Shown piece after piece: positions 1 through 12,676 of a stretch of 64,000 bases of DNA (within the stretch, counting starts at the first letter, position 1; the number at the start of each line of letters is the position of its first letter). This stretch comes from Austropuccinia psidii (Eukaryota; Basidiomycota; Pucciniomycetes; Pucciniales; Sphaerophragmiaceae). The notes beneath the pieces are model-generated. The model was not told where the DNA came from. It did not search any database and saw only the letters and a list, made by a program, of their open reading frames with translations. The stretch is taken from positions 71,894,696 to 71,958,695 of the forward strand of contig JALGQZ010000003.1 in assembly GCA_023105745.1 (NCBI GenBank), written 5' to 3'. The translations under genes and the position numbers were made by a program.

Positions 1-973
1 AAAGAAGATATGTATAAAATTGAAGTAATAAATTCAATACAGAGCTTCCAACATGAGCTCAGAAATTCTCAAAGGTTTAGAAGAAGTAAGATGAATGATA
101 TTGAACAATTACTGCACACCTTACCAAGAATTTCTACACCTTTGAATCAGAATGAGGGCAAAAGAATTCAAAATTAACAAGTATTGGGAGTTGGAAATTC
201 ACAATTAAACAATGAACTTTCCACTCTTTTCATAACTTGGAACCATCAATGGGCCAAGCATTCTTGAAAGAAATACCAAAACTTAAAGAATGTCCTCAAT
301 CTAGTGGTGGTGGAGAATAGACCATATGGAATTCATCAGAGGTATTGACTTGATTAAAGAAGATTTTGAATTACCAGAAAGATTGGTAACAGAAAGATTT
401 ATCACCTTGTTTACCAGATCAGCCCACAGATGGTATATCAAATTAAGACAAGCACATGGACACCAAAGTTGGACTTGGTGGAAAACCCAAATTATCAACA
501 AATGGGCCAATGATTCTTAGGGATTTAAATTTGAAATAGCCTTTCAATCTTCCAACTTTAATGCTGATAAAGACAAAGCTTTACCATAGTTTTGCTAACA
601 AAAAGACATATTAACAGCATTATATCCTGACTTGTCAGAATTTATGATTCACAGAAACATTCTAAGAAAATGTGGAGGTGACTTAGAGCATGCTGTCAAA
701 ATCAGGACTACTGAACAATCTACAGCAGAAGATATTATTAATAGATTAGAAGAAGTAACCACCAGAACCAAAATTGGTTCTAGTAGGGTGAATCTCAAAA
801 CAAGGTTCAATACACCTTGGAAAGACTCTGTGGACAAAAATCCCAAAGAAAATTATAATAATATGAAGTATAAATATGCAGATATAATCAGGAAGCACCA
901 TATTTGCCAACGCACCACACATTTAGCTGATGCATGTCCCAGGAAGGGAAAAATCAATGAAATTGACATTTAA
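1..973 (+). pseudogene. gag fragment of element A
   Basis: Structural polyprotein relic. Readable blocks at 326-520 and 632-973 match the F copy at 51591-52250 and give the retrotransposon capsid region followed by a nucleocapsid-like motif near 895-945 (HHIC, four residues, H, four residues, C). Stops at 518-520 and 587-589 stand where F has TGG, and a TAA follows where F has CAA. The block ends at a TAA at 971-973. Capsid function is inferred from position and from the match with the D and F copies. Confidence 0.85.
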
Positions 974-1134
974 AAAGAACCTGATGTTGAAAAAGATGAT
1001 GATGTAGAAAATTCAGATGATAGATCATCACTTTTTCTGAGTCTTCAAAAGATATAGAAAATATCAATGCCACTTTTGACATTATGGAATCTTATTCCCA
1101 CTTGCCACAATTAAGCAATTGTCAACTTGATTTG

Positions 1135-1652
1135 TCAAAAATTTAAGATGCAAAACTTATGAAGACCAAACCCAATAGGGAAAAGGGTTATACAGCTGTT
1201 AATTCCTGTATAACAGAAGTGGTAATTGACAACAAACCCACTAAGCCTTTTCTTGACCCAGGAGCCTTCTTCTGTTGTGTTGGCAAATATTTTCTTAATA
1301 CTGGTGTACCAAATTTGAAGATCAATTATTTCCAATTCATGGCATAAAATTTAATAGTGCAAGTAGTCCAATGAAAGCATTAGGCATATTTGAAACTACT
1401 ATCACCTTTCCACACATAAAGGGAAATCTAAGAATCACTCTTGAATTTGATGTTATGGAAAATTGCTATAGTACCCATTTTATATTGGGAAATGACTATT
1501 CAATCATGTATGTCATAGACTTAAATAACAACAAGGACAGATACTTCACTATTGGAGACAATAAGCATCAAGAACTTTCCTTTTTACCATTTAAGAGACA
1601 AATTAAAGTAAGAAAAGTATCACCAGTCAACTTAGAGTTGGACAAATTATAA
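1135..1652 (+). pseudogene. aspartic protease region of element A
   Basis: Retropepsin-like region in two readable blocks (1159-1347 and 1371-1652). The active-site triad region reads DPGAFFCC rather than the usual D-S/T-G-A; the same DPGA is seen in F at about 52520. The second half (ILGNDYSIMYVIDLNN) is the conserved C-terminal protease segment seen also in D, E and F. A frame break lies near 1345. It would mature Gag-Pol in an intact element. Confidence 0.75.
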
Positions 1653-1662
1653 TCTGGACAGT

Positions 1663-4640
1663 TAAATAAAGCTGAAATAGGCCTTCATCTGACTGATAAA
1701 TAGGAAAGTGAACTTTCTTCCCTTTTATATAACCACAAAGAAGCATTTGCATCAGGAAAAGAACCTTTGGGGGCAATTATTGATCATGGAGCTTACATCA
1801 ACCTTAATATTGAAAGACCTTATCCACCAATCTTAATAAGACCTGCATATCCAGCAAGTCCTCAATCAAGAGAAGCTTTGGAAATTCATATTAAAGAGCT
1901 TCTAGATCTTAGTGTAATAAGGAATTTTGGCCATAATGAGGAAGTAGAAATGACAACACCAGTCATAGTGGCATGGCATAATTGAAAATCTAGAATGGTT
2001 GGGGACTTTAAAGCTCTGAACACTTAAAATGTTCCAGACAGGTACCAAATACCAAAAATCCAAATTGCCCTTACCCAGATATCTCAAGAAGTGTATATAA
2101 GCACTATGGATTCCCTTAAATGATTTTATCAGAAAGTGGTGACACCAAGGGCAATAAAATACTTGAGAATTATTGTTCATTGCAGAGTATATGGATATTT
2201 GAGGATGCCTTTTGGTATCAAGAATGAACCTTCACACTTCCAAAGAATGATGAATGAAATCTTCCCTGAAGAACTTTCCAAAGGATAGATAATAATTTAC
2301 ATTGATGACAATGTTGTCTGTTCCAACACTTGGGAAGAAAATATATACAGATTATCCAGAGTTTTGACCAAACCCCAATCTGTAAACATGGAAATTTCTT
2401 TGAAGAAATGGCATTTTGAATTCAAAGATCTCAAGGAACTGGGACATGTAGTATCTGCTTTATCCCTTGAAATTGACAAAAATAAAGTTTCAGCAGTACT
2501 ACTGAAACTTATGCCTCAGAACAACAAAGAAATTCAGTACTTTTTAGGGCTTTCAGGACATTACAGACAGCATATTAAAGATTTTGCATCCATAGCAAGA
2601 CCTCTGTATAAATTGTGTGACAATGACACAGTTTTTGAAATGACTGTTGACAGAGTCAAAGCCTTAACCACTGCTCCACTCTTACTGATGCAAGACTTTC
2701 AGCTTCCTTTTAAGCTTTATATTTATGCATCAGGAGATGGGCTTGGTGCTGCACTTCATCAAATCCAGATTATCTGTCAGCCTGTGACTCAAAACCAGAG
2801 CACAAGCATGACAGCCAATATACCATAAATCAATGGTATAGTCAAGATACCACCAAAACATGGAGCTGAGCCAAATTAGCTCAAAAGGTATCAAAAGAAA
2901 GGGGAAACTCACCTCTTTCTGAAAATATAAGTCCCATCACCATAAGACAAAGAATAACAAAGTTATTCATGCTCAAAGTTATTGCTGAGCATAAACCTTA
3001 ATTTTCACCTCTCACCTGAAATACAGAGTAAGAGGCTTAACCCCATAAAATGGGTATGCAAAATGAAGCTCTAAGCCAGGGCTAGCCAATGCCACCAGCC
3101 AAACTGAGCTAGCACCAGTATTACTGAAGTTATGGTCAAAGTCAGGCCAAATAAGGGTGAACAAAACATTCACCTCTCATCTAACTTCTACAGTTTTAGT
3201 GTGAGATACCTAAAGTGGATATTTTTGGAGAGAGCACAATCAGAGCTATCTGATGGTGTCATCCATTTCCTCATATCTCAACTAAAACAAATGCTATGGG
3301 GCAAACAAGCCCAATACAGCTTTTGGACAAAATATACATATGTACAAAAACACTTGTACATGGAATAACTTTGCCATTTTTAATGATAACCATATAAAAT
3401 GAGGTACCATTGTGTAGAAAACATTCGGGGCTACACACTGAACCAATTTTGAGGTTGATATCTCAAAAACTGACAAAGGTATGGCTGTTTTAAGGTCAAA
3501 ATCCCACAGTCTGGCCAATACAGCCTTATAGTGGGATACTATCCCATAGGTATGATTATGAGGTGTCAAACAGACGCTGAAGATTATTTATACTTCAATA
3601 CCTCATAGTTAAGTCAAATACAGAGGTCCATACAGGTTTTATACAGTTTCTGACGTGTCAGAAGCACCAGAAAACACCCGTAAACTCCATTGGTGAAATG
3701 TTTCACCCTGTATAGGGTAAAAATGACTACTTGTGGTTCTAAAACCACATTTCAACCCAATACTAGCCTTTATTGAGTGTATAGAACCACAAACCAGCCC
3801 AGAGTAGTGAAAATTTTCACTCTGTGGTCGTGCGCAGAGGTAAACCACCTCCCACTACCCCAGAACAAGATAAAAGGAGGCTTTACCTCACCAGGAAGCA
3901 AGTTCAGCATCCTGTTCTTGATATTCTTACATGTTATAACTTCTTAAAAGAAGTGGTACTCTTAGAATTTAAGAGGTATAATTATAAGTTTAATTATTGT
4001 AGGGTTTGTTATTGTAAACCAACAGACAAAAACTGCACCCAGGGTATCAGCAGCACTCACCATCACTAAATTATTTTAGTATAGCCCTTTTACTCATATT
4101 CTCACTCTAATATCATCATTATTTTCGTGTCATACTCAGAGTTATAGATTTTATTATCATTCTTAAGCTATATCATAGAGTCACCCTGACATTATCAATG
4201 ATAAACCTTTGGAAGGACCAATATGCTTCATGTCCAGGAAAATCATATCAACTGAATCCAGATATGGAGAAAGTCAAATGGAGTGTTTATGCCTTGTCTG
4301 GGCCTTGGAGAAGCTAAATTACTTCCTGGAAGGATGCGCTTTTGAAGTAATAACAGATTGTACTGCTTTTAAGTCACTTTTAAACATGAAGACACCTAAC
4401 AGAAATATGCTCAGATGGCACATAGCTATGCAAGAGTATAGGGGCAATATGACTATTGTTCACAAAGATGGGAATATTCATAAAAATGCAAATGGAGTGA
4501 GCAGATGGCCATTACCAAATAATATTGATAATTGTGCTTATGTTCCAGAAGAAGATTCCCCACAGATCCCAATAGAAGGAATAGGTATTACAGATCTGAA
4601 CACCACTTTCTTTGAAGAAGTGGGAAAAAACTTATACTAA
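1663..4640 (+). pseudogene. reverse transcriptase-RNase H of element A, split by a solo LTR
   Basis: RT begins near 1740 with the block ERPYPPILIRPAYPASP, continues through the catalytic YIDD (about 2300) and ends in the tether [16 protein letters not shown] at 2720-2760. A 1.4-kb solo LTR (2775-4191) splits the domain; the RNase H part resumes at 4192 ([11 protein letters not shown], then [17 protein letters not shown]) and runs to 4640. Stops include TAG 2286-2288 (TGG in F) and TGA at 1983-1985. YIDD is intact, but the frame is not. Confidence 0.9.
2775..4191 (+). mobile_element. Solo LTR, family S, copy 1 (1417 bp)
   Basis: Starts TGTCAGCCTGTGACTC and ends GAGTCACCCTGACA, so it has TG...CA ends and an imperfect terminal inverted repeat. 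It is flanked by the perfect 5-bp duplication TTATC (2770-2774 and 4192-4196) inside the RT-RNase H of A. A relative sits at 32319-33815 on the other strand. The GATAAAAGGAGGC block about 320 bp before the end may be the TATA region and sets the sense orientation. No coding sequence is visible. The internal region of this family is nowhere in the window. Confidence 0.93.
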
Positions 4641-7368
4641 GGATATGAATTGTAGAATTTTATGCCAATTACTTACTAATGACTTTAAAGACAACTCTTT
4701 GATACATCCCTTAGATGAAATATGGAAAAAATAATATGATGAAGGAAGATTCCACTTACTCAATGGTATATCTTACCACAGAACTAAGCATACATGTGTC
4801 ATGACAGTGGTGGACAGGTCCTTAATCAATATTGTACTGAAAAAATGCCATGACAGCTCCTTCTCAGAAAATCTGTCTGAAGACAGAACAAGAGAAAAGA
4901 TGAAGACCCGTATATGGTGGCCAATGTGGAAGAAAGATGTTGCAGGGTATTGCAAAACCTGTGAAAGATGTCAAAAGGCAAATGAATCCACTGGAAAAAG
5001 ACTTGGAAATATGATTAAGATCCAAGAGCCCAGCAGACCTGGGGAAATTTTCCATATGGATTGGGTAACTGGCCTACCACCAGGGGGTGATAGAAGTTAT
5101 AATGCTTTCCTAGTGATTGCTGACAGATTTAGTAAGACTCCAATCTTTCTACCATGTCACAAAGATGATACAGCCATGGAACCAGCTCTTCTAATATGGA
5201 ATGGAGTAGTATCATGGACTGGCATATTCACAAACATCATTAGCAACAGAGATCCTAAATTCACCTCAGCACTATGGACAAATCTTCACCAACTGTTTGC
5301 GACAAAGTTATCCCTCTCTACAGCCTACCACCCACAAACTGATGGTCTGGCTGAAAGCATGATCCAAACCTTGGAAGACTTGGTAAGAAGAATTTGTGCA
5401 TATGGCCTTGTCACAGGGGCTCTTATGGAAGAAAGAGTGGCCTGGAACTCAGGAATCAAGAACTTGCTTGGAAGGCTCAAAAAGGATAAAGAAATAAGAA
5501 GGAATAACTTTTTTTAAAGAAGAGCAAGAGTAAAGACAAGTGTTTCAAAAGACAATTGCCGAGATAATGAGAAAGCCAAAAGCCAGAGAACCAACCAAAT
5601 GAATACTCAAATTCACTGTTTCAACCTCCCAGAAAGAAAAATGGAATTATTAAAGGATATGACCACCAATATCCACTGATAGGCAAAGAAGAAAGGTGAA
5701 AATGACTGGCTTAAGAATCTCAGTATTTACTTGAATAAAATAAAAGAAAAATAAGGATAAAAAGAAATCCAATATACTAATTAACTGGGGAAAACGTCCC
5801 CAGGTGATGAAAGGTGGCCAGTATATGTGAAAAGCTGAAAGGCTGATCCTGGAAGGTGAGTCACCTGGCTGTATTATCTGATTTGGCCAATACAGTTCCC
5901 GCCATCTTGAGAATTGAACTGTGTGACTGCATTCCCACAGTGGAATATGGATTGGCCCAGTTGGGCCAAGGCCATACAGGATGATTGATTCCTACCTGTA
6001 TGGACCAATTGAGTTGTCCAAGGAATGCCAAGTACTTGATTCCTCAAAAATGATTGAAATAATTGATAAACTCTGAGAATTGCCCTTAGAATAGTCCTGA
6101 TGAGAATTCACAACCCAACTCCTGCAGGACCAGGTAGTTGGGGTCCTTGAATGGTCTTCTGGTAGCCACCAGGGAATTCCCAGACTGAATAGCTGAAAAA
6201 TCCTCCTTTGAAATTGGTGATGGATTGGGGACTTGATTTGGAATCATGTAATTTGGGCCTGAAAATGTCACCATTGGATTGCTGAGAAAAAATGGTGCAT
6301 AATGGTATATTATACCATATATGCACCACTTGTGGATCCTTGAGTGCAGGGTGCATTAAGGAAGGAAAAGTCTTCCCCTGAGCTTGAAGGGAATCCTTTC
6401 TTGGAGCTGAGCTTGTGGACTCTGGTGGTTTCCAGAAGCCATGGGCTGAATTGTGGCCACTTGTGGTTCTTGGCCAATGAGGCCAATGAAGGCAGGATAT
6501 GCCCAGTGGAAGGGTGATATGGCCAAGAGGGAATAATTGACCATAAAAATATTATATGGCCAACTGACCATAAACTGTGTTCAGGCTAGAATTTCCACAA
6601 TACTCATTGGGGGTGATTATTTGTGTTTGTGACAGGCCTTGAATTCAAGGATTGTGATGGATTCACCCATGATTGGTGTACTATTTTACCATAACTAGAA
6701 TTGGAATATAAGACATCCATTCATGCCAATACCAATCAAACTCCTGCTATTCTAGAAGAAGGATGGAATCCCAAATTACCTCAGGATTCCCTGAGAAAAG
6801 ATTTGGTTTCTTCAAACAAATGCTATAAAAAGGTAGAAATCACACAGTAAGGTGCATGGAAGACTCATTTGCATATGCTAAATAGAAATGGGACAAATCA
6901 AATGCCACTTCAGATTTTAAAGTAGGGGATTTAGTACTTGTATCCACCACCAACTTCAATAACATCAAAGGATTTAAAAAGCTCAAAGACTCCTTTTCAT
7001 GACCTTTTGTTATGAAGGCCCTCCATGGAGAAAATGCTGTTGAAGTAGAATTATCTGAGGAACTTAGCAATAAGCATCCTACATTTCCAGTGAGCTTAAT
7101 AAAGCCATATAAATATAGTGATTGTGAAAAATTTCCTTGGAGGAATAAAGCTCTCCAAGTTATACCTCCTATTGAATCATCTGTTACTAAGAGACTAACC
7201 AAAGTTCTGAAAGCAAGAAATTTAAGAACCAATAAAGTAAGGGAATACCTTGTTAGGTACAATGTCCCAAGCTGTGAAGATGAATGGTTAGCAGAAAAAG
7301 ACATACCTGAATCTACCAAAATTCTCAGAAGGTTCAGATACACTATAAATAACAATATTACAAAGTAA
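4641..7368 (+). pseudogene. integrase and chromodomain-like tail of element A, split by a solo LTR
   Basis: The N-terminal zinc region (CKTCERCQ near 4960), the first catalytic Asp (HMDWVTGLPPGG, about 5055), the second ([12 protein letters not shown], about 5245; usual SDRDPKF) and the Glu block (HPQTDGLAESMIQ, about 5330) are readable in 4801-5408. A B-related solo LTR occupies 5409-6634. Coding resumes at 6635 and ends with the readable block 7012-7368, containing [15 protein letters not shown] and the chromodomain-like REYLVRYN...DEWLAEKDIPE. The tail is thought to steer integration to chromatin. Many stops lie in 6640-7010. Confidence 0.9.
5409..6634 (-). mobile_element. Solo LTR related to family B (1226 bp)
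   Basis: Plus strand starts TGTCACAGGGGCTCTT and ends GTTTGTGACA. Perfect 5-bp duplication GGCCT at 5404-5408 and 6635-6639. The first 100 bp and the segment near 5600-5800 follow the reverse complement of the B LTR, including the CTGGGGA hairpin and TTAATTA primer block (about 5780-5803). It is longer than the 763-bp B LTR and diverged, so it is a separate subfamily. Small reading frames within it (6086-6571) carry no recognisable protein. Confidence 0.9.
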
Positions 7369-7380
7369 TCTCCTTTTTTT

Positions 7381-7392
7381 AGAGGGAGGGAA
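7381..7392 (+). other. Polypurine tract of element A
   Basis: AGAGGGAGGGAA lies directly before the TG of the 3' LTR, the usual place of the plus-strand primer. The same tract, inverted, lies at 61759-61770 in the F remnant. Confidence 0.8.
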
Positions 7393-9214
7393 TGTGAGCC
7401 TTAGAGGTATTTTCATATACCCAAAAGACCACAAATGATAAAATAAGATATAAATATAAATATAATAAATTGATTTATATTATTAAAAGGAAATAAAATA
7501 TAAATATAACTTTATATATAAAAATAAGAATTTAATTATAATTTAAAAATAAAAGTACATTGAATTTTAAATTGGTGAAAACACATTTTTACTTGAAAAA
7601 ATTAATTGAAAATGAATTTTCAACAAAAATACCAAAATTAAAATATTTATGGCAAAAGGTTAAATCAAAATTATAAAAACTTTTTATCCTATAAATAAAC
7701 TTATGACATTGTTTTACCATTGGAATCCTCATAAAAAATAAGGTGGGGTCACCTCTGAGTAAAACTTCTGTAACTCAACTCTGAATTAGCTTGAATTAAG
7801 TTTTTAGTATTCTCTGTACAAAAGTTTAAAATCCTCAAAATCCTAATTTAATTCACATCACCTTTGGTGTTATCCATCAATTTTTGTGTTTAAAATTGAG
7901 GTGTTGTGTGTAGTTTAGAAGTTATGAGGAATTGAAGTAATTTCAATTGAAATCTCAAAATGTGCGCATGTATTACATAAGTGAGCTTTAATTTAAATAT
8001 GAGGTGTCAATTATTACAGTAACTGTATTGTAAACATCAAGTGAATTACATATGTAAATTACAAGTATAATACATGAGGAGGAATTAAAGGAAAAATAAA
8101 TTGGAACAATTAATTTGGGAGGGAAAAGGAACTCTAGCTCTAAGGGGGAGCCAGACACCCAAAATACTTTCTGACAGGTGTGAGATGTCAAAATCCAGGA
8201 AAACGTTCATCACTTTTGGCCTGGAATTGAGTTACAGGGTGTGTGACTCCATTGATGATGAGGTTTTGATACTGACCAGGGCAGTCTTAACTGTTGCCAA
8301 GAGGGTAAAACTACCCTTAAGTTAAGACAATCTTAGTAGGAACAGTTTTAACTGGCTTCTACATCTCTTACAAACATCATTACCTGTTTTGAAGGCTCTA
8401 GACTAGGTATTACTATAGTAATGGCTGGTTTAAGGGTCTAAAATGCCTAAAAGTGGAAAAAATGGCTAAAATCAGCTGTTTTTTGGTCTAAAAAAGGGTT
8501 CAATGATGCCATCCTGGGCTTTTATGTTTTCAAAGTTTTTTCCACGACCGACAAGAGTAAACTTCACTTTTGGAGTAAGAAAATTGATGGCTATAAAAGA
8601 ATGTCTTCTTTGCCCCACTTTTCTCTTCATGTTGGAATCTTTTCCTTTTATAATTAGTTTAAGCACTGTTAAACCAATCAATAAAGTATTTAAGCCACCT
8701 TTTTTGATCATTTTAAACCTTTTAAACATGTGAATAAATCATTATAATCACTTTTTGTAACCCTTATAATCATTTTTACCCTTGAACCACCCCATAAGTG
8801 AATTAAAGCATCTTTCATCACTGTAACCTTTGTCACTTTGTTTCCAAATTCACTCTGGTCACTTTTGGGTGTTTTTTCTCTATAACAATCTTTTAAAATA
8901 CTTTGTTCTTTAATTAATTGCTTGCAGTTCTTTGCTCAATTCATTCCAATTGAAATTGCTCTTGAAGGAATTTCTTTTGTAACCTTAAATATCTCTTGTA
9001 GAGTATTTTTGTATAAATTTTTATTGTTGGTAAAACAATAAATCTTTATAATATTATTGTTTTATACTTATAAAGTTAAAAAAAATAAATTTGGCGTCTT
9101 TTCTTTAAAAATGCTATTTCATACTATTTTTTAATCAATTTTTTACCTTATACAAATTTTGAGGATAGGAAAAGTACTTGATTTTCAATCACAGTTTCAT
9201 ATCCACACCTTAAA
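7393..9214 (+). repeat. 3' LTR of element A (1822 bp)
   Basis: Starts TGTGAGCCTTAGAGG and ends CACACCTTAAA, where F copies end CACACCTTACA. It aligns by eye along its length with 15825-17675, 62259-63695 and the inverted 55552-61758 copy. The 8101-8325 and 8472-8733 reading frames inside it recur in decayed form in the other LTRs and look non-coding. It contains the decayed hairpin pair described at 63093-63184. Confidence 0.9.
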
Positions 9215-9652
9215 GCCAGGAGATCCTCAGCATGACATAAAACTGCTCCCTTGTGAAGAAATGGACAAGGGGTCTTATTGTCCTTGTATGACATAAAAAG
9301 GCAGGACTTTGTATACCTAATATACAGGGTCTGCACACCTGAGTTGTAGGGTCCTGTATGACCTAAAACTGCAACCTCAATTATAGGGACTGAGAAAGAT
9401 AAAATAAGTGAAGATTTATTTGATTTAATAAATTATTAAAATAAGGAGAATAAATAAAGAAAATAGAAGAAGTGATATTATATTAATTTCAACATAACCA
9501 GTCTTTTTTTTAAAATAACAAAAAACCAATAAAAAAATAAAAAAAATAAAGAAAAAAACAGAATCAATTTAGTGATATATAAAATGGATTACCAAAATAC
9601 TGCAACAAAAGATAAATAAGTACTCAAGAAGGTTAAACTAGTTAATGAGCCT
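9215..9652. other. AT-rich spacer between element A and element C
   Basis: No coding sequence. It holds short repeats around 'catgacataaaa' and 'tgtatgac' (9230-9370) and A/T runs. It may be the leader of element C, but I see no LTR copy matching 12709-14500 here, so element C seems truncated at its 5' end. Confidence 0.5.
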
Positions 9653-10690
9653 ATGCAACAAGACATAAATCCTCCTTTGGGAAGGACACCATTATCAAGA
9701 GACCCTTATAATACACCACTATCACCAAAACTACCTAATTTTATGTTCACATCAAAAATATCACAAGAAAGATTTGAAATGATAAATTTTGGACCACCTG
9801 GATGGCTTTCAGAAGAAGAAAGGAGTCTTCTGATAAGTGTCATAGTCTTAAGAGAAAAAGAAATTGCATTCAGTGCAGAGGAAAGGGGTTTACTGAAACA
9901 TTCATATGGAAAACCCTACAAAATACCAGTAATACCACATACGCCTTGGAAAAAGAAGCCAATACCAATACCAAAGCCCATAATACCCCATTTTATTGAA
10001 TTGGTAAGGGAAAGGGTTAGAACAGGCTTGTATGAGTAGTCTACCTCTAGTTATAAAAGTCCAGTACTTTGTGTTGCAAAGTAAAAAGGAAAACTTAGAA
10101 TTGTTCATGACTTAAAGGATATTAATAACGTAACAATTAAAGATGCAGGATTACCACCACATATTGAATAATTTGTAGATGTCTTTTCAGGGAGAGCTTG
10201 TTATGGACTTGGTGACATGATGGGAGGGTATGATGAAAGAGAATGAGAGATTTCTACAAGACCCTCAACTACATTTGAAACACCACTTGGAAGGCTACAG
10301 CTCACAAGATTACCACAAGGAGAAACCAATTCTGTAGCAGTTTATCAAGCCCAAATGACTTGGATACTTCAAGAAGGTATACCAGAGAATGTAGGAGTTT
10401 TCATTGATGATGGAGGGATAAAAGGTCCAAGATCAACCTATAATAATGGAACTTTACAAGAAAATCATTTGATAAGAAGATTCATTTGGGAATATGCAGC
10501 TACATTAGTAAGAATATTATTCCAAATTTAAGAGGCAGGACTTGCCATATCAGGTAGCAAACTTGCATGTTGTGTGCTAGCATTGTACATAGTAGGGCAT
10601 GTAGTTTATTTTAATTGAAGAAAAATTTCAAAGCAGAAGATTAATAAAATACAAAGTTGGCCAAAGATCCTCAAATAGAAAGGAATTAAG
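9653..10690 (+). pseudogene. Reverse transcriptase of element C (second gypsy lineage)
   Basis: The open block 9653-10039 is the linker that precedes RT in a widespread fungal gypsy lineage: PPGWLSEEERSLL, then a proline-rich stretch with PHTPWKKKPIPIPKP, then ELVRERVRTGLYE. RT follows in broken frames: the plug region (LRIVHDLKDINNVTI), ETPLGRLQLTRLPQG, and the catalytic FIDDGGIKGPRSTYNN near 10400, a Y/F-x-DD motif. Stops at about 10037, 10081, 10169, 10244 and 10529. Distinct from A/D/E/F and from B. No Gag or protease of this element is seen. Confidence 0.85.
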
Positions 10691-10694
10691 AGGC

Positions 10695-11264
10695 TTGTTG
10701 GGACTTTGTGCATACATTAGAATGTTCATTCAAAATTTCTCTCAGATTGCATCACCACTAAGAAGATTAACAAGAGATGATGTGGATTGGGAATGGAATA
10801 CTAAATGTGATGAAGCATTTGAAAAGTTAAGAAAACTTGTAGGGCAGGAAGTAAAATTAAAAAATTTGGATTATAAGAAGAGAGCAGGGAAGATTAAATT
10901 AGCAGTAGACTCAAGCTATATAGCTGAAGGAGAAGTACTTACTCAAGAAGACAAAGAAGGAAAGGACAGACCAGTTCTTTATGAATCAATTACATTCTCA
11001 AGACTGGAATCAAAATACTCACAGAAAAAGCTGGAGCTATGTGGAGTGGCCAAAATGCTCAAGAAACTCCAAAAAGTACTTTGGGGACAACATTTTGAGT
11101 TAAAAGTAGATGCAAAAGCCTTAATTGAAATGATAAACTCGGCCTTTTTCCCAAATTACCCAATGACCAGATGGGTTACATTTATTCAATTGCTTTCTTT
11201 TGACTTAGTTCATAAGCCAGGGAAGACCCTCACAATTCCATATAGTCTATCAAGAAGACCATAG
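10695..11264 (+). pseudogene. RNase H of element C
   Basis: One open block of 189 codons. It starts in the RT connection (LLGLCAYIRMFIQNF type) and reaches RNase H with KIKLAVDSSYIAEGEVL, RPVLYESITFSRLESKYS, ELCGVAKMLKKLQ and VDAKALIEMINS, closing with the tether VHKPGKTLTIPYSLSRRP. It is the longest surviving domain of C and is framed by stops on both sides. Confidence 0.85.
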
Positions 11265-12676
11265 TCAGAAGATGAAGAAAAAGAACAATCTGATTTTGAT
11301 GAAGAAGAATAATGGATAAAATCACACCCAGGGTTTGGAGTAAAACATAATAATATAATAAAATTGGAAGGAATAAAACTACCATCAAAGCCAAAAGAAT
11401 TTTGGAAAAGAATGGTGGAGTACTTAAATACATTGAAAAGACCCTTTTGTAGTAAAGAGGATGACTTCAAAAAAATCAAAAGGAATTCATCAAATTTCTT
11501 TTTGGAGGAAGGCCAATTCAAAAGAAGAAAAACACCAAGTCCACAATTAGCTGTGTTGAGTCAGAATTCTCAAAGAAGAATATTAAACTATATACATGAA
11601 GAAATGGGACACAGAGGAGAAAATTAAACATACAGAAGAGTTAAAGAAAGATTTTTGTGGGAAGGAATGAAGAAAATAGTCAAAACATGGGTAAAATCCT
11701 GGAAATCTTGTCAAAAGAGAAGTCATTATCACCAAAAAGAGGATGAAAGAATCTCATTTACCTCAACATTATTTGAAAGAGTCAGTATAGATTCATTACA
11801 TGTAAAAGAAAGAAGATGGAAGTATTTAGTAGTGGCCAGGGATGATTTATCAGGATGACCAGAGATAATTGGTTTAGTAAAGCTTACAGAAAAGTCAGTA
11901 TCAGAATGGTTCACTTTTGAATGGATTTGTAGGTATGGAGCCCTAAAAGAGGTCAAAGTAGATGGAGGGCCTGAGCTTGGAGAGTAATTACAAGATGAAG
12001 TAAAATAAGCAGGTTCAAAAATAAGGGTAACAACATCCTAATACCCTGAGTCACAAGGAATGGTAGAAAGGGGGCATAAACAATTGAAGGATGCATTGGT
12101 GAAGATGTGTGGTGAGGATGTTTCAAAATGGAAAGAATACTTACCTTTGGCTACATTGGCTGACAGAATATGAACCAAAAGAACAACAGGTTACTCCCTA
12201 TTTGAGCTTCAATTTGGTCAAAAGGCAGTACTACCAATAGACATTGAAGGAAAAACATACTTATCAATTGAATGGCACAAAGTCCAATCAAAAGAAGATT
12301 CATTGGAAGAAAGAGATCAACAGCTATCAGGAAAAGAAGAAATGAGAAAAAGGGAAAAAGAGAAATTAAAAAAGGCCAGAGAGGATTCAGTAAAATAATG
12401 GGATAGTAAACTAGCACATCAAATAAGAAAGCCACTTCACTAAGGTGAAATCTTTCTTGTATACAATAAAGTATTAGAGTCACAATGGGGATTATTGTTC
12501 AATAATAGATGGGATGAACCCTATAGAGCTCTGAGAAAAATCAACAATGGTCCATATGAGCTGGAAGAATGAGCTGGTACAAAGTTGGCAAGAAGGTTTG
12601 CAGCAAGTCCAATTAGAAACTCTATCCAAGAGGAAAAGAGTTGGAATCAGAGGAAGAAGAGGACTTTGATGAATAA
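11265..12676 (+). pseudogene. Integrase and C-terminal tail of element C
   Basis: Zinc region: HEEMGHRGEN and KSCQKRSHYHQKED. Catalytic core: Asp in RVSIDSLHVKERRWKY (about 11790), Asp in VKVDGGPELGE (about 11960) and Glu in ESQGMVERGHKQ (about 12050), the D,D-35-E layout. C-terminal part has PIRNSIQEEKSW. Stops at about 11625, 11856, 11986 and others break it into pieces 11364-11627 and 11655-11858 plus fragments. It would join cDNA to chromosomal DNA. Confidence 0.83.

Larger units (their letters stand above)
1..9214 (+). mobile_element. Element A: decayed Ty3/gypsy chromovirus, 5' end outside window
   Basis: Order on the plus strand is gag, protease, reverse transcriptase, RNase H, integrase, chromodomain-like tail, polypurine tract, LTR, which is the Ty3/gypsy (not copia) order. 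The first bases align with element F near 29600, so the missing part is the 5' LTR, leader and N-terminal gag. Two solo LTRs interrupt it at 2775-4191 and 5409-6634; both sites are empty in the related F copy. Stops and small indels are spread over every domain, so it is dead. It belongs to the same family as F, judged by near-identical wording of Gag and Pol segments and by the TGTGAGCC-start LTR. Confidence 0.9.

Noticed and set aside
6840..7355. Minus-strand frame of 171 codons opposite the A chromodomain tail
   Set aside because: Antisense shadow of pol; the same shadow appears at 61797-62234 opposite the inverted F tail.
8101..8733. Open frames on both strands inside the A LTR
   Set aside because: They recur with stops and shifts in the other F-type LTRs (16562-17298, 56039-56354, 63431-63691), and overlap hairpins; likely non-coding.
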